DNA of 64,000 bases from Cacajao melanocephalus (GCA_963573385.1 CAUYLG010004967.1:1-64000), one strand, 5' to 3'; shown: positions 38,518 through 51,051, counted from the stretch's first letter. A program made the numbers and translations. The notes: generated by a model not told the origin, from the letters alone.

Positions 38518-39020
38518 TGTAATAACCCAACCTGGGCTAGCATAACTGACTCCATTTTAGCTGTAAACTCCAACCTGGCTTCCCCCTCCTTACCATAGCC
38601 CCTTTGGGTGCATAACTGGGTCACACTGCACTTAGAAGCATTGAAGTGTACTGTTCTTCACACTTGTAAACATTGTAACCTCATCCTGCTTGGCATACCT
38701 CTCCCTCTGCTACTGTAAGAAAAGTTTTCCTTGGATCATTGTGTAGAATGAGACTGATTGCCCCCCTTCTTGGTAATTGTATGGAAACCATCTGTGCCAG
38801 CAGCCCCTTCCTCTAACCTGCTTTCCTGCTTCTGTAAAATTCTGCTTCACCTAGGTATTCCCCCCCACCTAAATCAAGGTATGAAAAATAATCAGGCCCC
38901 TTCTTTGGGGCTGAGAGAATTTTTAGCATCAGCCATCTCTCAGTCACCAGCAAATCAACAAAGGACTCAATTTGGAACTCAGAGCCTGGTGTGTTCCTTC
39001 TAACTCCCTCATTTACAACA
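38518..39020 (+). mobile_element. solitary ERV LTR with 4-bp target duplication, sense
   Basis: A 503-bp block begins TGTAATAACCC and ends TTTACAACA, flanked by ATAT on both sides (38514-38517 and 39021-39024). Four-base duplications are typical of class I (gammaretrovirus-like) ERVs. Inside are C-rich segments ('cagcagccccttcctctaac') and, at about 38953, 'aatcaacaaagg', which looks like a decayed AATAAA. The latter supports sense orientation. No gag, pol or env sequence is attached. Family not assigned. The frame at 38758-39003 is an LTR artefact. Confidence 0.75.
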
Positions 39021-39024
39021 ATAT

Positions 39025-41616
39025 CTTAACTGTTAAAACAAAAGAGAAAGGAGACTTTAAATTTTGCTGAATTACAAACAAATCTCAAGGTACCTTGGAA
39101 ATTTTGACAAAAAAGAGTATATGAGCATTTTTTCATAAATATTCCAAATATGATATCTCATAATATGCAAACATTCATAAAGATATTTTCTCTGATAAAA
39201 GTACAGTTCCAAAATAGAAAGTCAAATCTGAAGTGAATTGCATTGCTTTAAGGAACACGGTCACTATTGCGTGTGGTGATATTGTTCCTTTGGGTAGGAG
39301 GTGGGAGGAGTAATTATCTTAGACTAATTTTAATGCATATCTGTTCAACTAACCAGATAATATATGAATTATAGTGTTAACATTCTCAAGGAAAATAAAA
39401 AAAAGAATTATCTCATTGTTGAAAAAACAAAGGAAATATTTCTTTGTGACAAGGCAGGTGGTACAATACTGCATACAATCAAAAATTTTACTATACAATA
39501 TTTTGGAGTAATATTGAATTCTGTCACATATGGTAGTTCATTGTCTTATGATCTGCTGCTCTCAGTGGTGTAGGTAAACCACACTTCCAGATGGCAGAAG
39601 TAAATATGGACTCTCCATGATTAAAAAAAAAATACACAGTAGGCAATTTTAGTTTTGGCATACTCCATAATTACTACACAGCAAGCAACGATGAAAACAA
39701 AAAGACATCTTTGGAAAGTTTATTGATTGCTTTTATTTCTTGATTCAATAAGTACCACGTGCTACTGTGGAATATTTTTTAAAAAGAAAATATTTGGAAA
39801 TTTTAGAAACATAAACATAAAGAGAAAATAAAAATGACCTCTAAAAATACAGTAGAGAATTTACTGTGAGTGTGTGTATGTGAGTGCATGTTTTTGTGTG
39901 TGGTGTCTGTGCATTATAACAAGTTCATTTGGAGACATTTATCATAAAGTAGGAAGATAAAGAATACAAAATATCTACACTGTATATGTCTTTTAAAATA
40001 CATCATATAGTGTTTGAAAATGTAACTTAATAAGTAAATACTATATGATAATTTTTGTTGTACAATACTGTTGTATCCTAAACAACCCAGTAATGTAGAC
40101 AAATGTATTATGTTTACTTTGTAGTTGGCAAAACTTGATAAATAACTTATATAATGTCACACAAATAGTTTGTGTAAGACTTTCTGCAAAGATAGTTTCC
40201 TTAATAACTATGCCATTGTTTATATTGAATAAAGTTGTATAACTAGGTCAAACAAAATAAAAATTGCTGACGTAGGTCCCAGACAGGTTGTAAAACCATA
40301 CATTCTGTGTAACAAACAAAAATGAAAGGATATTAAAAAGCAATTTGAAAGAGTTCAACCTTTTGCTTTTGTTCAGTCATTTTTATATTTGCTTTGGATG
40401 AAAAAAACTTCATTATTTATCCATTTATCTTACACCATTTGATTAGATTTTTCTTAGGCTTTTCATGAGCTATTAGTATCATAAAGATATTCTTATTTCC
40501 TGTTATGTTTGCTGCAGATATTTAATCTCAGTACGTCCTTTAAATATAAATTTTAGTTTTAATGTTTTCCATATAAGAAAATTTTATTTTTTTAATTTTA
40601 ATTGGGAATAATTACCAAATATCTTTCTTAAGTTCTCCCATTGTTTTTATATTTAAGAAGTCCTCTCATATTTCAAGAGGTTGCAATGATCTCCTTAATA
40701 TTATTATTACTCTCCCACTTTCATGATTAAACATTGTTTATCTCAAAAGTATTTAACACTACCGCAAAATCTAATCTTTACGTTTTTCTAAATAATGAAT
40801 CAATTGCTTTAATACAGTTAATTAATAATTTATCCACTTATTAATAATATTACATTTTTGTTATTTTAAATATAGAGGTGATTGGTTTTCCTGAGCTACC
40901 TATCTTGTTCTATTGTTTGTCTCTTATATATTCTGACACAAATATTTTAACGTACTAGTTAAGGACTACTTTTTTCTACTCATTCCTTACTTGCAGTTTT
41001 ATCAGGAACACCCTTGGGTTTAATTATTATATATAAATATACTCTTTACCACAATAAATAAATCTATTGTTAAACTAGAGAATTTATAGAAACTTATAAA
41101 GTTTATTAAAATCTTTTTCCAAATATTCAATGATTAAAATGTGATGTTATTCCTTTGCTGAAATTACATGTGCTCTTTCTGTTAAAGCAAGAGACAGAAT
41201 CAGCAAAAGTTGCTATTGATTTTTCTCAGGAGAGCTTTCCTAACCTCTCAGGGATATTTTAATGGTGAATACATTTTCATCATCATGTTGTAGAGATGGA
41301 AGGATGTTTGCCAACATTTTTACACAGCTGATCATAGTTAGAGAGTTAAATCAGGGTAATGTTGTTGATTAATGAATTTTGATTTTCTCCCAAATATACC
41401 ATCAGAACACCTAAGTCTATTATGCCTTTTAAGAATTTCTACAATGAAAGCAATCAATCATCTGATTTTAAAAATAAAAGGAAATATAACAAATTAAAAG
41501 GATAGAGTAATGTCCCAAATCAGGCTTATGTGTGGCAGTGAATCTAGTTCTTTACTACTGTTCGAAGAAATCTAGTGATGTCATTATTCTGGAGACACTT
41601 TGGCTTTGAATTAGAT
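39025..41616. other. unassigned AT-rich sequence
   Basis: No gene. 40120-40220 has weak reversed-MIR wording ('taacttatataatgtcacac'). 40870-40970 has faint antisense-L1 wording ('atcttgttctattgtttgtc'). Neither is strong enough to call. Confidence 0.4.
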
Positions 41617-41840
41617 AATAACAGCTGATATTTGTGTGCATGTGCACATACTTCTGATTGCATCCTGATGAACTCTGTCTTACAGATTTTTCATGTATTT
41701 ACCCATTTAATTCTCATAAATTCTATAATAAAATATTGTTACTGCTCTGATTTCACAAATGAGGTTACTTACTCACAGGATAATGACATAACTTATCAAA
41801 AGTCTGAAAGCCAAGAAAGTTAATGGTCTGACTGCAGAAA
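41617..41840 (-). mobile_element. MIR SINE, antisense
   Basis: 'catttaattctcataaattc', 'tgttactgctctgatttcac', 'aaatgaggttac', 'gacataacttatc' and 'gtctgactgcag' are the reversed MIR tail, core and head in order. The 63-codon frame at 41632-41823 is only MIR translation. Confidence 0.65.
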
Positions 41841-43137
41841 ATACATATGATATCACTTCCAAACATTAGAATATTTCTCCCATTATGTGGTCCTGTTGGA
41901 CCCTATTACCTGTTTCCAGATAAGTGAATATGTTTTATGTGGTCTAGGGATGCTAATCAGACATGACCCACATCAATTTTACAATTCTAAATAAGTCAAT
42001 TTCTTTAATCAAAGGTACCACCAAAGTTGTTTTCTATACAAAGAATCAGTTCACATCTGGACAGAAGGACAGAGAGCATAGCCCATTAGGAGTATTATTT
42101 AGCAATGCTGGAACTATGGCTAACAGTGGAAAAGAGAGGGTGTTAACAAGCAGTGATGTCCCCTGCTTTATCAGTAGACATGACAGATCAGAGGAAGGAT
42201 ACAAGGCATACTTCAGGCAGAATCTCAAAGTTGATGATCTATTTCCTTTATTTTTTTTTATATCCAGAAATATGAAATGCTACTGTGTCTCTTGTATTGT
42301 GAGAATTGTGAAAATGAGTTCTCTATTCAGATGGACATCTCTCTTCCTTGGAGAAGGTAAATTAAATGCACCTTTTATGAGGCAAGTGAACAATCATAGA
42401 TTTTAATGTAATTATAAGGTTTAAAAAAGGCTTTCTTTCTGAACAAAATCCTGTTTGCATAGTATTATATTTAATTTTCTTTATTATATTTTAAAAATTT
42501 ATTTCTGGTGTCATTTCATGTTTTATTTTTTATTTCAATGCTTACACTCTCAGGTGAGATTGACATATTATTTTTGGGTCATTGTCATACTTTAGTATTA
42601 TGGATATTATAACTATAAAATCAATTGGAAAATATATTTTTCTTAAAGAATTTCACAGCAGAATTTTAATCTGATTTAAAATATTTATAAATGACTAATA
42701 ATTATTAGAACTAATAACTAATAATTTTACTAGAACACCAAGATTTGGATATTAGTTATATCCTGTAATAATCTTATTTAGAAACAATATATGGATTTGC
42801 TAAGTTTGTGTAAAGCTATTTCCTCCCTATAAAAATGCATTAATCATTAAGTTAAAGGTGTTTTTAAATGAGTGTTGTTCATTATCATTTTCTTCACCAA
42901 TGTTATCATGCTTAACCTTTATTAATTTACTCATAAATTTATCCACTCAACTTTATCTATTTATTTGTTTGTTTATTTCTTCATTTTAGTGCCTAGTCAG
43001 AGCTAGACTCTGTGATAATTGATGGAGATAAAATTAATTTAAAATAATGACTTTTTTTTAGTGGCCTTATACTATTACAGTAATGAAGCCTTTAATGCAA
43101 GTATTCCACATATGTGTGAATAATATATATATATAAC
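41841..43137. other. unassigned sequence
   Basis: Holds a 147-codon plus frame at 41963-42406 with no recognised domain, no paired exon signals and base composition like its flanks; I regard it as chance. Nothing else recognised. Confidence 0.4.
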
Positions 43138-43522
43138 TGTTATGGAGTGAATTGTCTCCCCCACATAATTCATAAATTGAAGCTTTAACTCTCAATGTGA
43201 CAATATTTGGAGCAAGGGACTTTAAAAAGGTAACAAAGGTCAAATGAGGTCACAAGCACAGGGTGCTGGTCCAATATGACTAGTGTCCCTATAAGAAGGG
43301 GAAGAGACACCAGAGCTGTGCTCACAGAGAAAAGATGAAAAGATCCTGTGGAGAGACGCAGCAAGAAATCAGCCTCTGCAAGTTAAGGAGAGAGATCTCA
43401 TTAGAAACCAACCTGCTGACACTTTGACCTTGGACTTCCAGCCTTTACAACTCTGACACATTTCTGTCCTTTAAGCCACCCAGTTCGTACTATTATTCTA
43501 TGGCAGCCTGGGCAGATGAACA
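43138..43522 (+). mobile_element. MaLR (MLT1/MST-group) solo LTR, sense
   Basis: Starts TGTTATGGAGTGAATTGTC and keeps 'cacaggg'-'ccaatatgactagtgtccct', 'ataagaaggggaagagacac', 'cctgctgacactttgacctt', 'ggacttccagcc', 'aagccacccagttcg' and an end like 'ggcagcctgggcagatgaac'. About 385 bp, complete but diverged. Confidence 0.8.
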
Positions 43523-44450
43523 TGGAAACTTTAGTACATTCTGTGAAGAAAGGGTCCATGATCTATGACGTACTATAATAGGATGAATCAACCAAAACTT
43601 AGAAGGCCAGAGAACACTGCACATTGAAGAGATGAGTGGCCAGATACTGAAGGAATGTTCGTAGCTCCTGTGACAAAGCAAAAGAATGTCAGGAAAGAGA
43701 TGAGGCTGTAACAAAAGGCACAGGCGTAAGGAGAAACCTGTTCTCCCTACTTAAAACATCTGAAGCAGAAAGTGTTTTCGTGCACGTGCATGCACTGTGT
43801 GGTATCTCACATTGTTAACAGGTCATTTGAGATAAGAAATGATTACAATTTTTTAGACTAGGCGAGGGCACTAGGGATTTATGACAAAAATAACTGTGCT
43901 CCAGATAACAGAACATAAAGACAGAAACTGTGATGCAGAATCCAATATCCTGAATAAATGAGGGGGAAGTGGTTGAGCACTTCATAATTCTGATATTTTT
44001 CTGCTTTCTCTTAATGAAAAAAAAAAGAGTATAAAAGTGAGGGGCACTTTGCACTTCAAAGAACACTGAACTAGAAAAGATTTAGGAGTGTTACAAAACA
44101 ACCTGAGAAGTGTTAATGAAGCAGCTCATACTTAATTTTACTTTCTATCTTTTAGCTTACTGCCATCCATCTCATTTGAAAGTGAGGAAAAAATGAGTAG
44201 TAATATAACAACTAATAATACCACTTTCTGCTTAAACTTCTCCCTGGAAACTCAGGGTATTACATATATATTATTTTATCAATCTTCATAACATTGCAAA
44301 TAAGAGCATTGACATTCCAGGAACACTGCGAAGAAGAATGAGTCCTGTACGTGTGATAATGGTCAACTGAAATTTTAGATTAGTTCTGGTAGCTCAGTGC
44401 AAGCTCATTAGGCAAAGGTTTGGTTTAAGAAATATATTTTACTAACTTTG

Positions 44451-44501
44451 TTATGAAAGTTCAACATTCATATCAATTAATTCACACTTTCTCTGCAACT
44501 C
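44451..44501 (+). repeat. 51-bp direct repeat, copy 1
   Basis: 'ttatgaaagttcaacattca' through 'ctctgcaactc' recurs at 45018-45068 with two substitutions. The matching ends sharply on both sides. Confidence 0.92.
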
Positions 44502-45017
44502 CAATAACATATATACCCTAACCATTAAGAAAGTCTCTAGTCTCTCTGCCTCACTACTGATTCTAAGAGAAGGTCTCTGATATGGGTCAGGAAATGTATT
44601 TAAGAATTGAGATTTCTGGGGGAAGACAAAATTAATTGAAATCCTTTCCATGTTTTATTTTTGTCCTCTCTGATTGAGTTATCCAGGTATTTCTAACTTA
44701 ATGGACTATTAAGACTTCACTGAAGTTTTTCATTTTGTGGCCATTGTTTCAAGTATGTGGAAAGCCCAGCAGGACCAGAAGAAAAACAGGGGATGGGAAA
44801 ACTTAAGCTCCTTTCTATATCGTTGATTTCTTCTTTCATGTGTTACTGTGGGATCGAGAAAATTCGGAGGGCCAATTGCAAGGATTGAGCCTAAGAGCCA
44901 TGAGAATCTAGGAGCCGAAACAGGCAACAGAAGTTTTCCTGGATTATTCATTTATGGTCCTAAGAAGTTTTGAGATAGGAGACTGCATTAGCCTTTAGGG
45001 TGAAAATATAAATGTTC

Positions 45018-45068
45018 TTATGAAAGTTGAACATTCATGTCAATTAATTCACACTTTCTCTGCAACTC
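45018..45068 (+). repeat. 51-bp direct repeat, copy 2
   Basis: Second copy, 567 bases downstream of the first and in the same orientation. It differs only at the g/c after 'gaaagtt' and at one a/g. No poly(A) or terminal repeats suggest a transposon. Confidence 0.92.
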
Positions 45069-46374
45069 TGTTTGTGGAATGTCTAATGCAATGATCTCTG
45101 CACATTGTAAATAGAGGATGTATGGCCCAGTGCAATGCAGGGAATTACAAGAAGGAAAATAATTATTAGTCCCTGTAAAAAATAAAATAAGTCAAAGGCC
45201 TATACTCCTACATCCAGGCTACAAAAAAAAAATTGTTCCAAGTTCACCTGATTGTTTTATAGAGATGTCAGTATAATTTTCTATTAGTCTACTCGTAGAC
45301 TCTTCCACCTAGATGGTGCTATTTATAAAAGTTCAGCAAGAAATATGAGCTCTCATACACACATCTCTTTCTCTGGCCAAAGGAAAGCACAGGCAAATGC
45401 CATGCTCTATGACAACCCTGGCCAATGACTTAAAATTAGTTTTCTAGGACTCCAGGGCATGGTTTGGGCAATTGATAATTTTACCATACTATATTTTCTT
45501 GGAAATTTTTTCTATAAAATATGCATAAAGTGAAAATCAGTTGTCCTCCTGGGATCTATTGTGAGTAGCCTAAGTTTGTATCACTGTGGAAGTATCCAAG
45601 TACTGTTCTTGGAGACATGTTGTCTACTTGAGGATTAGGCGTTTCAATGTTTAAAGTCCCCACAAACGTCCAAATTGTCCAAAGGTACATGTGTGCAGTT
45701 GGCAACTGAATGTCCGGTGTTCACATAAGAAGTAGACTATAAATTGGATGCAGAAAATATGAGGAGGTAAGCTTTATCTCCAGGAGTGAGCTCACTGTGG
45801 GTTTATTGAGGCATGTCGATTATCTGGATTGATTAATTGTTTCGAGAAAGCAGGTTGGAAGGTGTCTGAGGAGAAGAGGATAACTTCTCAATTTCAATTT
45901 TTCAAATGAAAGTTGCAGATGAAACAAACTGTGAAGTTTGTGTGTAATAAGGAGAATTCAATCCTCTAATGAGGTATAACTAAAAATTAATTTAAAATAA
46001 TGTAGTCCATGAATAATCTGGCAATAAAAACAAAATATCAAAAGTAAAGATATTAACAAATCTCCAAAGGTTTATTTTATTCTATAAAATTTATTGTGAA
46101 TGTGACCAATTCACATGGGTGCCTAAACTTAGAGACAAAAACTTTAAGCAAATTAGTTGGTATTGTGTAATTTCAGCTTAGGATTGTGGAGATCCTGTTA
46201 AGGAAGTTATTTCTAATCCTCGTTTTCTCGTTTCATCAATAGGTGCTGTAATTTTTCAAATGATTTTTTTTCTCAGAAAAAAATAGTTTGAACAACGGTA
46301 TAGTTTTTCACTTCTACTAATATAGTTAGTTTAACTGGGTGGTAGTTGAAAACTAAATCAAATTTGCCTTAGGC

Positions 46375-46545
46375 ATATATTATTTGCTAAAACATTCTTA
46401 ATAATATTCACATCTATGTTCATATGTTGGTCTAGAGTTTCCTTTCTTGTAGTATCATTCCCTGGTTTGCTTCTCAGGGTGATGCATCACTCACAGAATG
46501 ATTTGAAATGTTCCCAAACCCTTTATTTTCTAAAATACATTGATA
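46375..46545 (-). mobile_element. old L1M ORF2 fragment, antisense
   Basis: 'attcacatctatgttcatat', 'ttggtctagagtttcctttc', 'cagggtgatgcatcactcac' and 'agaatgatttgaaatgttcc' match the reversed L1 RT fingers/palm region in order. The 101-codon plus frame starting at 46416 is antisense to it at its start. Confidence 0.65.
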
Positions 46546-47244
46546 GAATGCACCTATGTTCCCAGCTGGTATTCAATGCTTTTATGCAACCATTTAACTC
46601 CCCTCTCTTGTCCTTTTGTCACTTTATTCGTCCTTCAATCACATCATCCCTCTGTCTCCCCACAGCAGGAGCCTTGGTTGAGGCTTTAATGAAGCCTGGC
46701 CTAAATCGTACAATAATTTAAAACTCATCCTCCTGCCTAAAGTCATCCACCTGCCTAAAGCCATCCGCCTATCACACACAGCTCTATGAACTTTATGACT
46801 TCCCTGTTCTTATGCAATAAAGATGGAACTGCTTAGTATGGCACACCTGGCCCTTACTTATATGTCTTTTTTTCCATGTGAAGTTTTATTTTTTACTGCA
46901 CAGGCTTTCATATCTTCACAGCCTTACTTGCTGTTTTCCACCATGCATGCCATGCATTCTGAATGTGATGTTTCTCTGAACATAACAGTTTCCATTTGCT
47001 AGTGCATGGTGATCCCTCTCTCTCGGGAATGACATTAACCAGTTCTCCCCAGCATATTTTTGACCATTCCTCCATCTTTCAGTCTCAGCTTATATATTTT
47101 CTAGTTATTTCAGAGGAATTAACTGCCCAGTCAGAATACACACATAGGTCATGTGCCACCCTAGGAAGACATGACTATTTGTCTTAGAATGCCCATAAGG
47201 AGAAGGAAACTTGTAGTGCTTAAGAGACTTGAAAATTAGCCAAA
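46546..47244. other. unassigned sequence, possible LTR remnant
   Basis: Contains an 18-bp minisatellite (46726-46770) and AATAAA at 46816-46821 in an LTR-like setting, but no terminal ends can be defined. No gene. Confidence 0.35.
46726..46770 (+). repeat. 18-bp tandem repeat, 2.5 copies
   Basis: Units 'catcctcctgcctaaagt' (46726-46743), 'catccacctgcctaaagc' (46744-46761) and a partial 'catccgcct' follow without gaps. Confidence 0.85.
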
Positions 47245-47400
47245 TGTCTAATTCCATCTTCTCTGCTTACCAACTGTCTGACTTGAGCACATTACTTAGC
47301 TTCTCTTTGCCTCAGTTTCTCTAGGTATACAATTAAGGTAATAATAGTAGGTATTTTTGTTAGGATTTAATGAGATCATGTATGTGAAACTTAGACGTAT
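47245..47400 (+). mobile_element. MIR SINE, sense
   Basis: 'ctgacttgagcacattactt', 'agcttctctttgcctcagtt', 'aggtaataatagtaggtatt' and 'taggatttaatgagatcatg' reproduce the MIR core and 3' half in sense order. Confidence 0.8.
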
Positions 47401-48102
47401 TTTTTTTCTTTTTTATAAATAGTCATCACCGGTAATTAGATTAAAACAAACAATTTTGTGTGAGTGTTCTTAGTACATAACAAAATTCCCTGTACCTAAT
47501 GTGACATATATTTATTAAATAAATTAAGCAATACTGGGGAAAAGTAGTTGGAGAAAACTTTGTGTTCTTAATTTTTTCACTTTAAGTTAGTTCCTAGAAA
47601 TGGAATATGAGTATAAAACTCACTTCATATGAGGAAGTGAGAAGTTCAGAGGTCACCTCTACAAATAATATAAATATTGCTATTTATCAATCCAGAAAGA
47701 TAAATGACTTAAAATAGAAATACTACTTAAAAATTATATATGTTTGTAAAATGTTCTACATCACCAGCTGGATAGATAAGAACCGGAACATTCTTATGTA
47801 GTAAGTCCTCAGTGCTATCAGGAAAGTCCGGAATCAATGTCTAATATCTTTTTATTTTGTAAACTACAGAAATGGATTTCTCTTTTTCACGTTATCATTG
47901 TTTTGGACAGTAAGATGAGCAAAGCATAGAGGGTAAACTATGATAATGCTAAGTTAATGTTGCAACATGCTTTAAATCTATTTTTCAATGCAATAGAGCA
48001 GAAAGTATAAACCTGTTAACCTCAGAATTATCAATAACTTAAGCAGTGCTAACGGGAACTTTCATGCAGTATCAAAGAGAAACTATAAGAAAATGTTTTT
48101 AA
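47401..48102. other. unassigned sequence
   Basis: AT-rich; nothing recognised. Confidence 0.5.
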
Positions 48103-48429
48103 AAATTTATTACAAAGACTTGTACAGATGTGAAACACAAATGACTTTAATGGTGAAAAGAAATGACAGCAAGATCTGACATAAAACTTCATGTCGTATT
48201 TTCAATATAATTGATTCTAGAAACAAAGCGGACCCACTACTGTGCCAGATGATTTCTTTTGTTTGAAGGGGATTAAACCGTATGAGCTATGAAAAATGAT
48301 AAAGCAAAGGACATGATTGCAGGGTTAGTTCAAGTCTATCCCCTCCAAGCTTTTCATAGCAGCAAGTTTAGTACATTATTATGAATTTTTGTTCTTTAAA
48401 GTAAAAAAATTCAAAGAAAGCATACAAGA
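48103..48429 (+). repeat. 0.33-kb direct duplication, copy 1
   Basis: From 'aaatttattacaaagacttg' to 'taaaaaaattcaaagaaagc' this segment is repeated at 50689-51051 in the same orientation. Strongly shared cores include 'gtacagatgtgaaacacaaa', 'ccactactgtgccag', 'gatgatttcttttgtttgaa' and 'aggacatgattgcagggtta'. By eye the identity is about 85%. The family is unknown and there are no obvious terminal repeats. Confidence 0.88.
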
Positions 48430-48689
48430 ATGAGAGGAAACTGTCTGAAATTGAGAAAATATCAACATTTTCACCTGTGTTAACCTAGAAGTTAGGGTGA
48501 CTGAGAATTTTCCTTAGCTGAATTTCATTTTTGTGTTATATATTTAAAAAGAATTTGCCTTAAGCCAAGATGTGAAGATGACATATGGTGTATTCTCAAT
48601 GTACTTAAAAGAAATTAAATACATTGGAAAATACTTTAGAAGCATCAACTAAAATGCAATTTGGTTAATTAGTTGTAATTTTACTTTGA

Positions 48690-50150
48690 TCCTTTCAATC
48701 ATCCATTCAACAAATGAATTTAGCCACTGTTAGGTACCATTATCGGTGAACACAAAAAGTGAAGAGAACTGTTGGATCCTTGATTCCCTTAGAACTTACA
48801 TTTTACATTAATCCTACTATATTAGAAACAAATAAGTGTACAGTTTGTCAGGTGGTGACAAATACAATGAAGAAAATAAGAGAAATTTGATAGGAAGTGC
48901 TAGGCAATGGGTGATGCTTTTGTTGAGTGGAGTGAACATGAGACAATATTAATCAGAGATGAGGATAAAGTGTGGGACAAAGACAGAAAGGTATATAAGG
49001 ATGGGAGTCTTAGGCAGAAAGAAAATCAAGTTCAAAACCGCTGAAGTGGGATCATTTGGGGAATGTTGGTAAAGGAAGCAGGCAATTGTGGCTGCAGTGG
49101 TTTTATCTGGGGGCACTGGTGGGCACACTACCACAGGCTGAATAGATTAGATTCTTATAGCCCACAGTAGGAACTTTACTGTATTTTGAGTAAGATGAGA
49201 GTTTTGAACTGAAGAATGATTTGACTGGATGTGCAGTTTAAAATTATTTCTCCGGCTACTATGCCTATAACAAACTATATACATGGAATGATCACTTACA
49301 ATGTGATCATAAAAATGACAGTATATAATTACAATATCTTAGTGTAAAAATGGAGGAGACAGCAATAAACGATTAGATTTTAGACATGTTAAAGGTAGAG
49401 TCAATAGGATTTCAGGATTTACTGATGGCTTGATAGTAAATGTTTTTAAAAAATGATTTCCGCTCTTCCCATACCCACTGATGGAGTAGAAGAATGTAAT
49501 CTCCATTTACCTAGACAGAATACTGAAGATGGAGCCATTGAGCCATTTTGTGATGGAATCCACTTGTTTGGGGGCATATTGAGTCCTAAATGTTTATGAG
49601 ACATCATGTGAAATTGTGAGCATATGAGTTGTATGAATGAATTAGTATTTCATGCGAGGTGAAATGATTCGAGATTATTTGTTTTTGCTTTCTAATATTT
49701 AGAGGTCTACAGAGCAAATACAAATGGTATTTAAGGCCATGGTGAGATACCAAAGACTGAGAAAAGATAGTGTGGGCCCTGCTTCTATGAGCATAGACAA
49801 AGCAGTGGCAGTGCTATGAAAACAAGACAAAACATAAACTTAGAACTTAAAAATAAAACTGGTCAATAGAACTGCATTTTAGGTATGAAGCAGATGACGA
49901 AGGGAAGCAATCACCTTTCAATAAATTTAAGACCTCAAATCTTCACATATTACACCTCCAAACTCCCTTTTCTATTTGTGGATCACATGAGTTCTGCTCT
50001 GAAAATGGCCTTTAGAAAGCTGGGAGGAGGGTGCTTTGGGTTTTCAGTGAGGGTGAAGAGACAGTGATGCAGCCAGATTGTACCATGGCTGCCAATGATC
50101 TACTCCACAGGAGATATATTTGCAATTTACCAAACAGGTTAGAGGAAAGA
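48690..50150 (+). mobile_element. possible ancient mammalian interspersed repeat
   Basis: Wording such as 'catccattcaacaaatgaat', 'cttagaacttacattttaca', 'cagtttgtcaggtggtgaca', 'gtgcagtttaaaattatttc' and 'aatggtatttaaggccatgg' recalls a widespread old mammalian repeat in sense order, but it is heavily eroded. I cannot name the family. No gene is seen; the 60-64 codon frames here have no motif. Confidence 0.3.
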
Positions 50151-50231
50151 GCATTGCAGAGATGTATGAGGCCTAAAATTAAGTCCGGATATTATATGCA
50201 GCCTTGAAATCTGGTAAAATTAGGAGGGCCT

Positions 50232-50680
50232 TGAATGACCCAACCACAAATTACCCTCCCCACTCTACTCTTGTGCAGAAAATCCTTGAGCCAAACTATC
50301 CTCCTTATTAAAGGAACTTATTATCCTTCCTGATTACTTACAGATTATCCTTGAGGATACTTCCTGCTTATTGTTGAGAACCAAGTATCATTTGCCTGCC
50401 AGTTCAGGAAATTATTGTTACAAACCAATCTAATCTTCCTGTAAGAACCAGGGCTCAAGTAACCCTCCTGGTGTAACAAAATCTGCCTCTCCACTGTGCC
50501 CAATTGTTCATTCACACTGTCTCTGGATGCAGTCCCCATTCAGCCTTGTCTGATGTGTGGTGTCCTCCCCTGGGCTGTGAGTCTATATGACTAACAAACT
50601 GATGTCACTCGCATGTGTCTAGCATTGGGTATTTTGTGCTCTGGACCTCAAAATTCTAGGATGTGAATACCCAACAATTA
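50232..50680 (+). mobile_element. possible LTR-like block, unassigned
   Basis: A GC-richer block with C/T-rich stretches ('taccctccccactctactct') and TG...CA ends (TGAATGACCC to ATACCCAACA). No matching flanking duplication and no clear AATAAA. It abuts copy 2 of the 0.33-kb duplication. Confidence 0.25.
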
Positions 50681-50688
50681 TTGAGATG

Positions 50689-51051
50689 AAATTTATTACA
50701 AAGACTGGTACAGATGTGAAACACAAACAATTTTAACGGTGAAAAGAAATGACAAAAAGATCTAACATATCACTTCATATCACATTTTCAATATAATTGA
50801 TCTCTGACATATAACTTCATATCATATTTTCAGTATAACTGATTCTAGAAACAAAGTCGAGCCACTACTGTGCCATGTTGTTTCTTTTGCTTGAATGGGG
50901 ATTAAACCATATGAGCTATAAAAAATGATAATGCAAAGGACATGATTGCAGGGTTAGCTCAGGTCTATTCCCTCCAAGATTTTTATAGCTGCGGGTTTAG
51001 TACATATTGTGAATTATTCTTTAAAGTAAAAAATTCAATGAAGGCATTCAA
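50689..51051 (+). repeat. 0.33-kb direct duplication, copy 2, with inner tandem
   Basis: Partner of 48103-48429. It is longer because an internal stretch of about 42 bp is itself tandemly doubled: 50761-50800 and 50803-50842 both read 'tct-acatat-acttcatatc' onward to 'ttttca-tataa-tga'. Copy 1 has a single version, so this tandem arose after the larger duplication or was lost from copy 1. Confidence 0.88.

Larger units (their letters stand above)
43523..46374. other. unassigned sequence with a 51-bp direct repeat
   Basis: No gene. Short minus frames at 43493-43714, 43815-44066, 44451-44651 and 44730-44951 carry no known motif. The direct-repeat pair inside is listed separately. Confidence 0.4.

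Noticed and set aside
41963..42406. 147-codon plus-strand frame
   Set aside because: No recognised domain, no splice or promoter context, and composition like its flanks. Cross-species codon conservation would be needed to revive it.
48103..51051. A provirus with two LTRs at 48.1 and 50.7 kb
   Set aside because: The paired copies lack TG...CA ends and a target duplication, and the DNA between them shows no gag, pol or env similarity.
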